DNA of 64,000 bases from Archangium gephyra (GTDB lineage Bacteria; Myxococcota; Myxococcia; Myxococcales; Myxococcaceae), in the NCBI GenBank assembly GCA_003243425.1, contig QFQP01000018.1:62001-126000 (forward strand). Reading direction: 5' to 3'. The notes beneath the pieces were generated by a model that saw only the letters and a program-made list of their open reading frames with translations, searched no databases and had not been told where the DNA came from. Numbering within the stretch: position 1 is the stretch's first letter; each line of letters starts with the position of its first letter. Of the stretch, positions 29,344 to 40,479 are shown piece by piece. The position numbers and the translations under genes are program-made.

Positions 29344-29808
29344 TCAGCTCGCCGCGGGCGGCGGGGTCTTGCCGTGCACCAGCGTCTTGGTGTCCTGCTT
29401 GAACGAGACGTCGACCTTGTCGACGCGCACGGCGATCACCAGGCCGATGCCGAACGTCGGGTGATCGATCACGTCGTCCATCACGAAGGTCTCGCGCGGC
29501 GAATACTTCTTCGCGCGGCCGAGGTCCTTTCCGGCGAACTGGTCTTCCCAGCTCATCTTCACGACGGGCGCGCGTGGCGCGCGGGTACCTCCGGAGCTGG
29601 CCGCTTTGGTCTTCGGCGCTGCGAACGAGGTCGCTTTTTCCAGGGGCTGCGTGCCGCGGAACTGGTGCTCGTTGTCGCAGGTGTTGCACTTCACCTTGAT
29701 CACCTTCTGGCCGACCATCGCGATGATGGTGTGCGCGAGGTTGAGCTCGCACTTGCCGCAGAAGGCATCGATCTCTCCACCAACCCGAATCGCGTTGGGC
29801 AACGTCAT
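29344..29808 (-). CDS. Zinc-ribbon protein with C-terminal SH3-like motif
   Basis: A 154-residue protein. The first 55 residues form a zinc ribbon with CGKC and CNTC pairs (FCGKCELNLAHTIIAMVGQ, KVKCNTCDNEH). A disordered Ala/Thr/Lys linker follows, and the C-terminus has VIDHPTFGIGLVIAV, DKVDVSFKQDTKTLVHG, an SH3-like strand pattern seen in several myxobacterial small proteins. ATG 29808 is the start just ahead of the ribbon. The role is unknown; RNA polymerase or nucleic-acid binding is conceivable but unsupported. Confidence 0.7.
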   Translation of the reverse strand: MTLPNAIRVGGEIDAFCGKCELNLAHTIIAMVGQKVIKVKCNTCDNEHQFRGTQPLEKATSFAAPKTKAASSGGTRAPRAPVVKMSWEDQFAGKDLGRAKKYSPRETFVMDDVIDHPTFGIGLVIAVRVDKVDVSFKQDTKTLVHGKTPPPAAS

Positions 29809-29883
29809 GGCGGTGGGCGAATAACAGAAACGCGAAAGCTGTGAAGTGGAGAGGTGGCGGACCACCTCACCACTTCAGGTGAT

Positions 29884-30834
29884 TCAGCCCAGCGAGAGCT
29901 TCTCGCCGAAGGCCGCCTGGTAGCGGCGGGCGAAGTCATCGATCGAATAGCTGTGTTCCTGGCAGCCCTTGAGCTCGATGGCGTAGGTGGCGGCGAGCGC
30001 GGCGATGCGGCCCGTCGTCTCGTGCGGCAGGCCCTTCGCGAAGCCGTACGCGAGCGCCCCGAGGTAGGCGTCACCGGCGCCCGTGGGGTCGACCACCGCG
30101 CTCGGCGCCGCGACGGGAATCTCGATGGTGGGCTTGCCCTTGATGAGGATGCGCGAGCCTTCCGCGCCGCGCGTCATCACCGTGATGGGCGCCATGTCGA
30201 ACAGCGCCTGCTCGGTGAGGCCCGTGGCCTTGGCCATCATGCCGAACTCGTAGTCGTTGCCGACGAACGCGGCGCAGCCATCAAGGCCCGCGAGAATCTG
30301 CTCCTTCGACAAGCGCGGCACCTGCTTGCCCGGGTCGAAGATGTACGAGACGCCCGCCTTCTTGCACTCGGCGGTGTGACGAGCCATCGACTCGGGGTCA
30401 GTGGGCGAGATGATGACCCAGTCGCCCTTTTCGAGGCCGAGCGAGGCCAGCGTGACGTCGCGCGCGTGCACCACGGCGCCCGGGTAGAAGGCGACGATCT
30501 GGTTGTTGGCCTGGTCGGTGTTGATGAAGCACGAGGCGGTGAACTCGTTGTTCACGAGGTTGATGCCGCGCGTGTCGATGCCGCGGCCCTGCATGAAATC
30601 GGCGTACTCACGGAAGTCCTGACCGGCGGCCGAGACCACGGCGGTCTTCGCGCCCAGCAGCGCCAGCGTGTACGCGATGTTGCCGGCGGTGCCGCCGCGC
30701 ATCTTCTTCATCGAGTCGACGAGGAAGCTGACGGTGAGCATGTGGACCTTGTCGGGGAGAATGTGGTCCGCGAACTTGCCCGGGAAGTTCATGATGTAGT
30801 CGTAAGCGAGCGAGCCGGTGACGATGATGCGCAC
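29884..30834 (-). CDS. PfkB-family sugar/adenosine kinase
   Basis: A 316-residue ribokinase-fold kinase with the PfkB signature DPTGAGDAYLGALAYG near residue 255 (catalytic Asp in GAGD), the substrate region MKKMRGGTAGNIAYTLA and the anion-hole motif. The sequence resembles bacterial adenosine-kinase-like members. It phosphorylates a sugar or nucleoside at a hydroxymethyl group using ATP. GTG 30834 is chosen because AAAGGAAA lies just upstream. It stands alone; the substrate is not certain. Confidence 0.9.
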   Translation of the reverse strand: MRIIVTGSLAYDYIMNFPGKFADHILPDKVHMLTVSFLVDSMKKMRGGTAGNIAYTLALLGAKTAVVSAAGQDFREYADFMQGRGIDTRGINLVNNEFTASCFINTDQANNQIVAFYPGAVVHARDVTLASLGLEKGDWVIISPTDPESMARHTAECKKAGVSYIFDPGKQVPRLSKEQILAGLDGCAAFVGNDYEFGMMAKATGLTEQALFDMAPITVMTRGAEGSRILIKGKPTIEIPVAAPSAVVDPTGAGDAYLGALAYGFAKGLPHETTGRIAALAATYAIELKGCQEHSYSIDDFARRYQAAFGEKLSLG

Positions 30835-31114
30835 AGCGGTTTCCTTTGAAATGAGGGAACGAACGGCGCGGCCATAGCGCAGTGAGTTCGCGGCTGCCAG
30901 CGCGGTCGAGGCGGACGCGCGATGCCTTCGCGCCGCGCTGGCGTCACGGGCGCCCGTGAGCTCCACCGCATCTTTTCTGCTCGGACAAACAGGCGTCGAC
31001 GTGGTGCGCCGAAGGTGGCCCGCGTTCGCCGGATTTCTCGAGCGTGGCCCCGCGGTTTCAGTCGCGGAGTGCCCGTTGCCAGCCGTCAGCCAGGCGCAGT
31101 AACTCACCGCCTCC

Positions 31115-31615
31115 ATGATCAAGCTCAACGAGGCGGCGCCGGAGTTCACGGGAACTTCGACGACAGGCGCGACGGTGAAGTTGAGCGCGCTGCGCGGCAA
31201 GTACGTGGTGCTCTTCTTCTTCCCGAAGGCCTTCACGCCGGGCTGCACCCGCGAGTCGAAACAGTTCAGCGACGCGTACGCCGAACTGAAGGCCCTGGGC
31301 GCGGAGGTCATCGGCGTCTCGACCGACGATCACCAGACGCAGTGCGAGTTCGCCGAGTTGGTGGGCGCGCAGTACCCGATGATCGGCGACGCCGACGGCA
31401 GCATCGCGCGGCAGTTCGACGTGTTCTGGCCGTTCTTGAAGTACGTGCGCCGCGTCACGTTCATCATCGACACCGAAGGCATCGTACGCGCGGTGCTCAA
31501 CCACGAAGCGCGCATCGGCAAGCACGTGGACGAGAGCGTGGCGACGTTGCAGCGGTTGCAGCGCAAGGCCGCGCCTCCGAGTTCGTCGTCGTCCGAGTTG
31601 CCGACGGTGCCGTGA
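31115..31615 (+). CDS. bcp: Peroxiredoxin (PrxQ/BCP type)
   Basis: A 166-residue thiol peroxidase. The peroxidatic Cys is in FTPGCTRESKQF near residue 45, with FFPKAFTPG before it and VIGVSTDDHQTQCEF after it, where the second Cys may resolve. It reduces hydrogen peroxide or organic peroxides with a thiol donor. The C-terminus carries a Ser-rich tail (PPSSSSSELP) not needed for the fold. It is convergent with the DUF2378 gene, 10 bp away. Confidence 0.92.
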   Translation: MIKLNEAAPEFTGTSTTGATVKLSALRGKYVVLFFFPKAFTPGCTRESKQFSDAYAELKALGAEVIGVSTDDHQTQCEFAELVGAQYPMIGDADGSIARQFDVFWPFLKYVRRVTFIIDTEGIVRAVLNHEARIGKHVDESVATLQRLQRKAAPPSSSSSELPTVP

Positions 31616-31625
31616 TCCCGAGCCG

Positions 31626-32168
31626 TCAGCTCCAGCGAACTTCGAGTGTGAGCCCGAGGCCCGGGCCCACGTGCTCGATGATCTTCAACTGAATGTCGCG
31701 GGCTCCAGCGAGCTCGAGCCCGCGACGCAGCAGACCCAGATACCAGCCGGGGTAGGTGACGCGGTTGATCCACAGCCGCCACACGCCGGGCTCGGTCTCG
31801 TCGAGCTTCGTTTCGAAGAACGTGCTGCCGGTCGACAACGTGCGTGTCAGCCGCTGCAACGTTCGCTTCGGCCCGAGCAACTTCATGCCGACGATCACCG
31901 CGCGGCCGATCAACGTCTCGCCATAGCCATCGACGAAGCGGCGGCCCAACGACTCGATCGCGAGCGGGAATGGCAGGTCGGGCGCGAAGACTTCGACGGC
32001 CACGCGTTGAAGCTGAACGTATTTTTCCACCGGGTATGCAGCGTCGATCGGCGCATCGGGGTCGAAGCCGATTTCTCGAAAGCGCGCTTTTTCGGTCGGC
32101 TTCAACGGGCCCACCGCGCGCAGCAAACCTTCCACCGTCTGAGAGAACACCAACTCTGCTGCAGCCAC
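31626..32168 (-). CDS. DUF2378 (myxobacteria-restricted family) protein
   Basis: A 180-residue single-domain protein that matches the DUF2378/TIGR02265 family known from myxobacteria: FSQTVEGLLRA, FREIGFDPDAPIDAAYP, LGRRFVDGYGETLIGRA, and the terminal strand GPGLGLTLEVRW. Members occur in many copies per genome with no assigned function; a small-molecule or lipid-binding fold has been suggested only by shape. No signal peptide. Divergence from the lower-GC genes upstream suggests it belongs to the core genome side of that boundary. Confidence 0.85.
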   Translation of the reverse strand: MAAAELVFSQTVEGLLRAVGPLKPTEKARFREIGFDPDAPIDAAYPVEKYVQLQRVAVEVFAPDLPFPLAIESLGRRFVDGYGETLIGRAVIVGMKLLGPKRTLQRLTRTLSTGSTFFETKLDETEPGVWRLWINRVTYPGWYLGLLRRGLELAGARDIQLKIIEHVGPGLGLTLEVRWS

Positions 32169-32323
32169 GTGCAGTGCGATTGCACGAAGCGAACCGCGCT
32201 CAACGCACCGGAATTACGTTCGCGCGAATTGCAGATCTGAAATCACTGCCGTTTCTGAAACCAGCGGTGGTAGCTCGCGCCGCGGACCCAATGTGACGGA
32301 CGCGTGTTCCGAAAACGAGATGG

Positions 32324-33073
32324 TCAGAACTGGAAGCCGGCATCGCGAGCCAGTTCAAGCGCCACGCTCAACGTGACCGTGAGTGCAGTGTCGACCGTCT
32401 GACCCGCACGGATGCCGCTGCCAAGGCTGTAATCAAATTGTGAGGAACCGCCTTCGTGGGTGGCAGACACTCTGAGGTAGATAGCGTGAGTCACGCACAC
32501 GTCGATCGGTGAGAAGCCTTCGGTTGTGTAGCAACACAGGGGCGAGATCGACCAGTGCTGCTGAAGGCCGGCGTCCAGCCTCGCCAGAATCACTGTTCGA
32601 AGCCCCCCGTCCGCCGTCTCATCTGCATGCGTAACGGCAACCGAGAGAATGTCTGTCTCGTAGCTGTAGGTGCTCGCGACGTTGCACTCTCCAACAGCGC
32701 CACAGCTCTGAAATCCTGCTTCCAGAGTGACCCTTATGAGGTCTCCACAAGTCGTGCATTCCGGGACGATCCGCGAGCAAAAGCCTGCACCAGGCACTTC
32801 GGCGTTGTGACAGTGATCAAACCGGCACTCGTCGTCGTGTGCGCAGGGCTGGCAGACCCACGAGCAGCCTGTCTCATTTGAGCAGCGAGCTCCGACAGGA
32901 CAGTTGTCACACACAGAACCCGCGTCGGTGGAACCGCCATCGACGAAACCAGCATCCGCGACGCCGCCGTCCGCGACGACGAGAACAGATTTCAAGCCGT
33001 CGGCAAAATCTGACACTACTACTGCGCATCCGGAAGCGATGATCGAGACTGCCAGATAGCGAAGTGTTTGCAT
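32324..33073 (-). CDS. Cys-rich secreted lipoprotein, unknown function
   Basis: A 249-residue protein with lipobox IASGC in its first 17 residues and an Asp/Ala/Gly linker (GGVADAGFVDGGSTDAG). The middle is Cys-rich (CDNCPVGARCSNETGC, CQPC, CTTC), an EGF- or MopE-like small disulfide fold, then a beta-rich domain. GC content is lower than the surroundings and codon use is atypical. It starts 6 nt after the metalloprotease gene stops and shares the opening MQTLR with it, so the two form an operon. It could be a partner or inhibitor of that protease (inference only). Confidence 0.75.
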   Translation of the reverse strand: MQTLRYLAVSIIASGCAVVVSDFADGLKSVLVVADGGVADAGFVDGGSTDAGSVCDNCPVGARCSNETGCSWVCQPCAHDDECRFDHCHNAEVPGAGFCSRIVPECTTCGDLIRVTLEAGFQSCGAVGECNVASTYSYETDILSVAVTHADETADGGLRTVILARLDAGLQQHWSISPLCCYTTEGFSPIDVCVTHAIYLRVSATHEGGSSQFDYSLGSGIRAGQTVDTALTVTLSVALELARDAGFQF

Positions 33074-33079
33074 CGCCGT

Positions 33080-34735
33080 CTAGAAGCAGCCCAGTGCAAC
33101 GAGTTTCGGCGCAAGAACGGTGTTTGGGGATGGATATGGCCCAACAGTGAGGGATGGTGGCGTCGTCATTGACACCATCGCACCCACGAAGTCGGTAGCG
33201 GTTGGGAACATATCGGTGGCGAAATAGAGCGCATACTGAGCCGTCAAACGCCACGAGCGGAATAGAATGTCGCGTGGGACAGTTGGGCGTTGTTTCAACT
33301 GGTTCCAGCCATCGTAGAGGCCTTTCCCGAGGGCCGTACGGTGGTTGTTCGTATTTACCGTCGAGCACGCGCCGGTCGGCCAGTCTATTACGAGATTAGA
33401 CGAGGCGATTTTGAAGTCTGTGCGCGGCGATGGTGCATTGGGATAGAGCCAGCGCAGTCGCATGTCTTCGCTTGAGATTCCAATAAAGTCAGCGACAAAT
33501 TCTATGAATGAGCCGCTCTTGCTGAAGATCGGGTGACCGGAGCCGATCTTGAGGTCTTTGAAGAGGCTGTGTCCGTATTCGTGCCCGTATAGATCTACAG
33601 TGTTGTCGGACGGGCTCATCCAGTATCTCGTATAGTTTGAGCATGGAGGAGGTGACGTTCCGTTGATGCCAGAACAGCCGGTTCCGGTGTGAGCAACAAC
33701 GACGAACGTTCGCTGATGCAAGCTGTTGGGAATCACAACTGTGCTTGCCAAGGGGGCTTTCCCCGTTGCCGTCCACGGCCATTCGAAGCCGTAGCTGGCG
33801 CCAGTCGCACTGGAAAGGTTGCGCCAAGACTCAAGCAAGAACCAGAATTCTGTTCTGGCGAATTGGCTCGCGGTGAAAGCAGGGTCGGTACAACTGGCCG
33901 ACAGTGCAGTGCACCCCGTACCAGCTTGGGACTCCCAGTAGATACTGCCGCCTTGGCCGTATGCCTCGACCGAAAATGGCATCGGATTGTAGTGATTAAT
34001 ATTGTCGGAGATGTGAATGGCCGTCCCGGCAGAATCAATAATCACGGTTCGGTGGGCGCCGTTCTCGTCCAGCCCGGAAACGATCCACAACAACTTCTTG
34101 AGTGCTGCTTCTCGGTTGAGGAGCCATGTGAGGTTTGACCAGTGCAGCACTGCGCTCCTGCGTTCAAGTCTCTGTCCGAGTGTACGCTCTGCAATGTCCC
34201 ATGCTTCCGCTTCCACGATTGTGAATGGGCCCGATTCGTAGCCATCGACCGGTGGAGCGTGTGAGTTGTAGATGCCTCGGATGCCAACTGAGCTTCCTTT
34301 GTGAATAATTACGATGATTTCGCGCGAATTCGTGTGGTCTCCGTGCCGAACGCCAAAGAAGACGGCGGTAGCCGTTTCTGCCTCGCTCAGTTCTGACTCG
34401 GAAGGCGAGACGAATTCAAAGAAGGGCTTGCTGGACTCGTACGTTATGAATTCGTCGGCGGACACCCCGAGGGCATCTCGACGTTCCGTCAGCCATTCCA
34501 GGACAGAGTTCGGTTGGGCGTCTGGAATGGGGAAGAAGCCCGAGCTGGCAACGAGTTGTCCTGCCGATCCCCAATACAGGAGCGGGGGCGCTTCTTGCTG
34601 AGCTTCATTGTTTAGTCGAATCGTCCACTCTTCTTGCGCTTCTTGGGACAGCCATCTCTTCGCGCTCGCGTTTGACGCTGAGGCAACCGTGACGAGAAGA
34701 GCCGTGCCGACAACTCGAAGTGTCTGCATTGTCAT
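33080..34735 (-). CDS. Secreted M4-like (thermolysin-type) zinc metalloprotease
   Basis: A 551-residue protein with a signal peptide (VGTALLVTVASASNASA). The N-terminal 200 residues look like a propeptide domain, and the catalytic domain has the zinc motif HEYGH (385-389) with the third ligand Glu412 in GSFIEFVADFIG, the spacing of gluzincins such as M4. Most other M4 landmarks are not obvious, so it is a divergent member. It starts 2 bp beyond the sdhB stop (ATG 34735, AAGGG upstream; ATG 34729 is an alternative). GC is well below the neighbours (26 of 60 bases at 33961-34020), suggesting recent acquisition. Confidence 0.75.
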   Translation of the reverse strand: MTMQTLRVVGTALLVTVASASNASAKRWLSQEAQEEWTIRLNNEAQQEAPPLLYWGSAGQLVASSGFFPIPDAQPNSVLEWLTERRDALGVSADEFITYESSKPFFEFVSPSESELSEAETATAVFFGVRHGDHTNSREIIVIIHKGSSVGIRGIYNSHAPPVDGYESGPFTIVEAEAWDIAERTLGQRLERRSAVLHWSNLTWLLNREAALKKLLWIVSGLDENGAHRTVIIDSAGTAIHISDNINHYNPMPFSVEAYGQGGSIYWESQAGTGCTALSASCTDPAFTASQFARTEFWFLLESWRNLSSATGASYGFEWPWTATGKAPLASTVVIPNSLHQRTFVVVAHTGTGCSGINGTSPPPCSNYTRYWMSPSDNTVDLYGHEYGHSLFKDLKIGSGHPIFSKSGSFIEFVADFIGISSEDMRLRWLYPNAPSPRTDFKIASSNLVIDWPTGACSTVNTNNHRTALGKGLYDGWNQLKQRPTVPRDILFRSWRLTAQYALYFATDMFPTATDFVGAMVSMTTPPSLTVGPYPSPNTVLAPKLVALGCF

Positions 34736-34737
34736 GT

Positions 34738-35495
34738 TTAGCCCTTGAGCTGACCCTTGATCAGATCGGCGTTGAACTCGGCGATCACGCGAACCGGGAT
34801 CTCCTTGGGGCACACCGCTTCGCACTGCGAGAGGTTCGAGCAGGTGCCGAAGCCTTCCGCGTCCATCTGCATGGCCATGTTCTTCGCGCGCTCGACGCGT
34901 TCCGGCTGGCCCTGCGGCAGGTGCGCGAGGTGCGAGGCCTTCGCCGCCACGAACAACATCGCCGACGCGTTCTTGCAGGCCGCGACGCACGCGCCGCAGC
35001 CGATGCACTGCGCCGCGTCCATCGCGAGGTCGGCTTCCTTCTTGGAAATCGGCACCGCGTTCGCGTCGGGCGCGCCGCCGGTGTTCACCGACACGTAGCC
35101 GCCCTTGGCGATGATGCGATCGAACGCGTTGCGATCGACGACCAGGTCACGCAGCACCGGGAAGGCCTTCGCGCGCCACGGCTCGACGTAGATCTCGTCG
35201 CCGTTCTTGAAGTGACGCATGTGCAGCTGACACGTCGTCACGCCGCGGTGGCCGCCGTGCGGAATGCCGTTGATGACCATCGAACACATGCCGCAGATGC
35301 CTTCGCGGCAGTCGTGATCGAACGCGACCGGCTCTTCGCCCTTCGCCTGAATCTGCTCGTTGAGCGTGTCCATCATCTCCAGGAAGGACATGTGCGGCGA
35401 CACGTTCTCGACGTCGTACGCCTTCATCGCGCCCGGCTGGTCCTTCGAGGGCTGACGCCAGACGTGAACCTTCAACTTCATCGTGTCGTTGCTCA

Positions 35496-35496
<1 letters not shown>
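34738..35496 (-). CDS. sdhB: Succinate dehydrogenase/fumarate reductase iron-sulfur subunit
   Basis: 252 residues with all three cluster motifs: the [2Fe-2S] ferredoxin loop CREGICGMCSM, the [4Fe-4S] motif CIGCGACVAACKN and the [3Fe-4S]/[4Fe-4S] motif CSNLSQCEAVCPK. It passes electrons from SdhA to the membrane subunit in complex II. ATG 35496 overlaps the sdhA stop by one base. Gene order on the minus strand is sdhC-sdhA-sdhB, followed within 2 bp by a lower-GC metalloprotease gene. Confidence 0.97.
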
Positions 35497-37402
<1,906 letters not shown>

Positions 37403-37406
<4 letters not shown>

Positions 37407-38128
37407 GGCTTGATGATCCCCACGAGGACGGCGAGAGGAATCGACGCGAACGCCGCGCAGATTCCGTAGCCAACGACCAGCGCCGCGTTCTTCAGGAAGG
37501 GCGTCCACCTGGGGCCCCAGAAGCCGAGGTGCTGGAAGATGCTGTAGATGCCGTGCGACAGGTGCGCAGCGAGCAGGATCTGCGCGCCCACGTACAGCAA
37601 CGCGATGAGCGGCTGCTGGAAGCCCATCACCAGCATCGAGTACGCGTCGTAGTGACCGTCAGGCAGCAGCGCGGCGGGCTGCGGGCCGGTGACGTGCCAG
37701 GTGAAGTGGGCCAGGTGGTACAGGAAGTACACGAGCACCACCGCGCCGGTGATCATCATCGACTTCGCGGCGCCGCTGGTGGGCGACTTGTTGGCGTAGG
37801 CGTAGTCGACAGGGCGCGCCGCGCGGTTCAACTGCACGGTGCGAATGGCGGTGAACACGTGCAGCGGAATGCCGATGAGCAACGCTGAGCGCGCGCCCCA
37901 GAGGAGCAGGGCGTTGCTCTTGAGCGCGGTGGCGTACCCGTTGAACACGTCGCGGCCGGCGAACGCCAGCAGGTTGCCGGCGAGGTGGCCGATGATGAAC
38001 ACCCACAGGCCCAGACCGGTGGCCGCCATCACCACCTTCGAGCCCACTGAGCTCTTCATGAACTTCACGAGCGAACCCAGCAGGCTTTCACCTGTGGTTT
38101 CGCGCTTCAGCTCCATCGCTTCTGCCAT
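37403..38128 (-). CDS. sdhC: Succinate dehydrogenase cytochrome b subunit (single-anchor type)
   Basis: 241 residues with about five membrane helices (for example VVMAATGLGLWVFIIGHLAG, ALLIGIPLHVFTAIR, SMMITGAVVLVYFLYHLAHF), as in the B-type complex II cytochrome b558 family that binds two hemes and anchors SdhAB with no separate SdhD. Several helix His residues are candidate heme ligands. ATG 38128 (MAEAMELKRE) starts it; the frame is open upstream into the divergent promoter region. No sdhD is present. Confidence 0.93.
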
Positions 38129-38310
38129 CTTCGCGGGCTCCGTCGGGGGAAGGTGGTGCCAGTCCCGGGTGTTCTTTATGCGGCGACCCGGAGTGGGACC
38201 ACTGTTGCGTTTGCCGCCCCCCCTCGACGTCGACAAGAAAAATCGTGTGACCAGCAAGCAAGATTCATCGCGCAGCGTTTGCGCGTCCCGAGTTCTGTTA
38301 GGTGAGCCGC

Positions 38311-39522
38311 GTGTCTGACGTCGTCAAAGCTCATTGGAGCCGCAGCACGCTGCGTTTGTGGCTCGGCGCCCTGCTGGTTTTCGGGGCGATGTTGCCCGAG
38401 ACGATCGTGATCCCGGTCGTCCGCAAGTTCGTGACGGCGCACTGGCCGGGCCACGAGTGGCTGATGCACGCGTTCCTCGCGGTGAACCTGCTGGGCGCCG
38501 TGGTGGGTGGGCCGTTGCTCGCGGTGCGGGCGGAGCGGCTCGGTCGTCGGCGGGTGGTGGCTGCGGTGTCGGCGGTGCTGGCCGGCGGGTTCCTGCTGGC
38601 GGTGACGCTGGCGCCGCCGTGGCCGCTGTTGCTGGCGCTGCGCTTCGTGCAGGGCTCCGTCTACATCGCGGCGGTGTCCATTCTCATGGGCACCATTCGC
38701 CGGCAGTCGCAGTCGGCGGCGGCGATGGGCGTGGTCGGCTGCGCCGTGGTCTTGTCGATTCTGGTCGGCATTCCGCTGGGCGCGGTGCTCTCGAAGACCT
38801 CGCCGTCGCTGCCGCTGCTGGTCGGCGGCGTGAGCGGCGTGTTGACCGGGCTCATCGCGCTCTTCGTGTTGCCGAAGACCACCGATGCGCAGCAGTCGCA
38901 GGTGACGTTCAAGTCGCTGGTGTTCGACGCGCCGCAGCTGCGTGGGCCGACGATCGTGGTGGCGCTGGAGCGCTTCGCGGTGGGCGCGTTCATCGTGCCG
39001 CTGCAGCTCTACGGCCACCACGTGCTCGGCGTTCCCGACTCGAAGGTGAACGGCTGGTTCTCGGCGTTCCTGATGATCTTCGCGCTGGGCACGTGGCCGA
39101 TGGCGCGGCTGGGCGACAAGGTCGATCGCTGGAAGCTGGTGGCGATCGGCGCGGCGCTCTACGCGCTGTCATACCTGGTGTTGGGCGTGACGCCGGTGAA
39201 CCTGATCGTGGTGGTCTGTTCGATCGCGGGGCTCGCGTCGGCGGCGATCTACGGCCCGTCACTCGGGCTGGCGGCGATGGCAGTGCCCGACACGGCGCGC
39301 GCGTCGGCGATGGCGGTGCTCAACGCGGCCGGCACGCTGGGCATGTTCCTCGGGTCGGCGCTGGCGGGCGGCCTGTCGAGTCTGCTGCTGTCTCTGGGCT
39401 ACGAGCGCGGCCCGGCGTACGTGGCGGTGTTCGTCGCGGCCGGCGCGGTTCAGATCATCAGCGTCTTCGTGGCGCTGCGGCGACGCGGTCAAGCGGTGGC
39501 GGCGGTCCCCGCCGAGAGCTGA
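38311..39522 (+). CDS. Major facilitator superfamily transporter
   Basis: A 403-residue protein with about 12 hydrophobic helices and the MFS loop 2-3 motif AERLGRRRVVA after helix 2, plus a matching central loop before helix 8 (LGDKVDRWKLV). It is a secondary transporter or efflux pump; the substrate is not inferable. GTG 38311 is favoured because AGGTGA precedes it by 5 nt; a GTG three codons earlier (38302) has no ribosome site. It is divergent from sdhC with a gap of about 180 bp that must carry both promoters. Confidence 0.85.
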   Translation: MSDVVKAHWSRSTLRLWLGALLVFGAMLPETIVIPVVRKFVTAHWPGHEWLMHAFLAVNLLGAVVGGPLLAVRAERLGRRRVVAAVSAVLAGGFLLAVTLAPPWPLLLALRFVQGSVYIAAVSILMGTIRRQSQSAAAMGVVGCAVVLSILVGIPLGAVLSKTSPSLPLLVGGVSGVLTGLIALFVLPKTTDAQQSQVTFKSLVFDAPQLRGPTIVVALERFAVGAFIVPLQLYGHHVLGVPDSKVNGWFSAFLMIFALGTWPMARLGDKVDRWKLVAIGAALYALSYLVLGVTPVNLIVVVCSIAGLASAAIYGPSLGLAAMAVPDTARASAMAVLNAAGTLGMFLGSALAGGLSSLLLSLGYERGPAYVAVFVAAGAVQIISVFVALRRRGQAVAAVPAES

Positions 39523-39552
39523 ACAACCGAGGTGCTCCCGGCGACCGGATTT

Positions 39553-40460
39553 TCACTTCGAGCGTTCGTAGTAGTGCGGGCGCAGCGAGTCGACGAACCG
39601 CCGCTGGAAGTCGCTCACCGAGACGTGCGCCACCTGCAGGAACGCCGCGTCGAACGGGGCCCCGCGCGCGCGGGCTTCGAACATCTGGCGAATGCCTGGC
39701 TCACCGACGAGCGAGACGAGGAACTTCAACGCCTCATGCGCGATGGCGCACGCGAGGTACACGCTGCACTTGCCGTGGGCTGAAACGCGCGGTCGAGCGG
39801 GGTGGCACCGCCCTCGGTGTAGACCCACGCCGCGATGTCGTCGATCGTCGCGGCCATCGGGGTGTCGGCCACGTAGCAGGCGAAGCCTTCGGCGAACCAA
39901 CGAGGCCGGTGACTGCGGGCCCATTGATCTTCGACGAGGTGACCCAACTCGTGCAGCGCGGCCTCGGGGTACTTCATCGCGCGGCCGCTGTGGTGTCTGA
40001 GTTCCCCGGGGCCGATGAGCCAGAACTGGGTGCCGGCGGCCAGGCCGAACGCCTCACCGTTCTTCATGAAGCTCGCCGGAGAAACGGTGCCTGTGACGGA
40101 CCGACGCAGGCCGCCCCAGGTCTGCAGGCGCGGTGAGGCCGCTGCTTCACGAACGCTGCGCTCGATGAACTCGCGGTCGGCGTCGGAGACTTCGACGTCG
40201 TAGCGGGTGATGCGCACGGTGACTTCGCCGGGCTGCGCAACGGGCGGCTCGGGGCGACGGAGGCCAGCTTCGGCGCGCGGCGTGACAGCGCGCGTCGACG
40301 GCGGGGGCGAGGGCACCACGGTGACGTCTTCACCGTCGGTGGTCTGCACCTTCGCACCGCGGGGAATGGTCGACGCGTCGTCGGTGTAGTGCACCTCGCC
40401 GCGGGCGTCGGTCCACCGGTAGCTCTGCGAGAGGAGCAGCAGGGTGAGCGCGAAGGGCAC
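39553..40460 (-). pseudogene. Frameshifted secreted metalloprotease (DUF4124 plus HExxH peptidase)
   Basis: The first frame (39726-40460) encodes a signal peptide, a DUF4124-like domain (YRWTDARGEVHYTDDA), an Ala/Pro linker and a peptidase domain with HELGH (ALHELGHLVEDQW) and WFAEGFACY, then breaks into a low-quality end. The minus-1 frame picks up at about 39790 and continues with VYLACAIAHEALKFLVSLV to a normal end at 39553. Restoring one base between about 39757 and 39790 would give one protein of about 300 residues. Either the gene is broken or one base is missing from the sequence. GTG 40460 is the start. Confidence 0.7.
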
Positions 40461-40479
40461 GCGCTCAGGTTACCGCGGG

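Noticed and set aside
38129..38310. Consensus sigma-70 promoter for sdhCAB in the divergent gap
   Set aside because: ATAAAG and TTGTCG words are present but are not spaced as a promoter.
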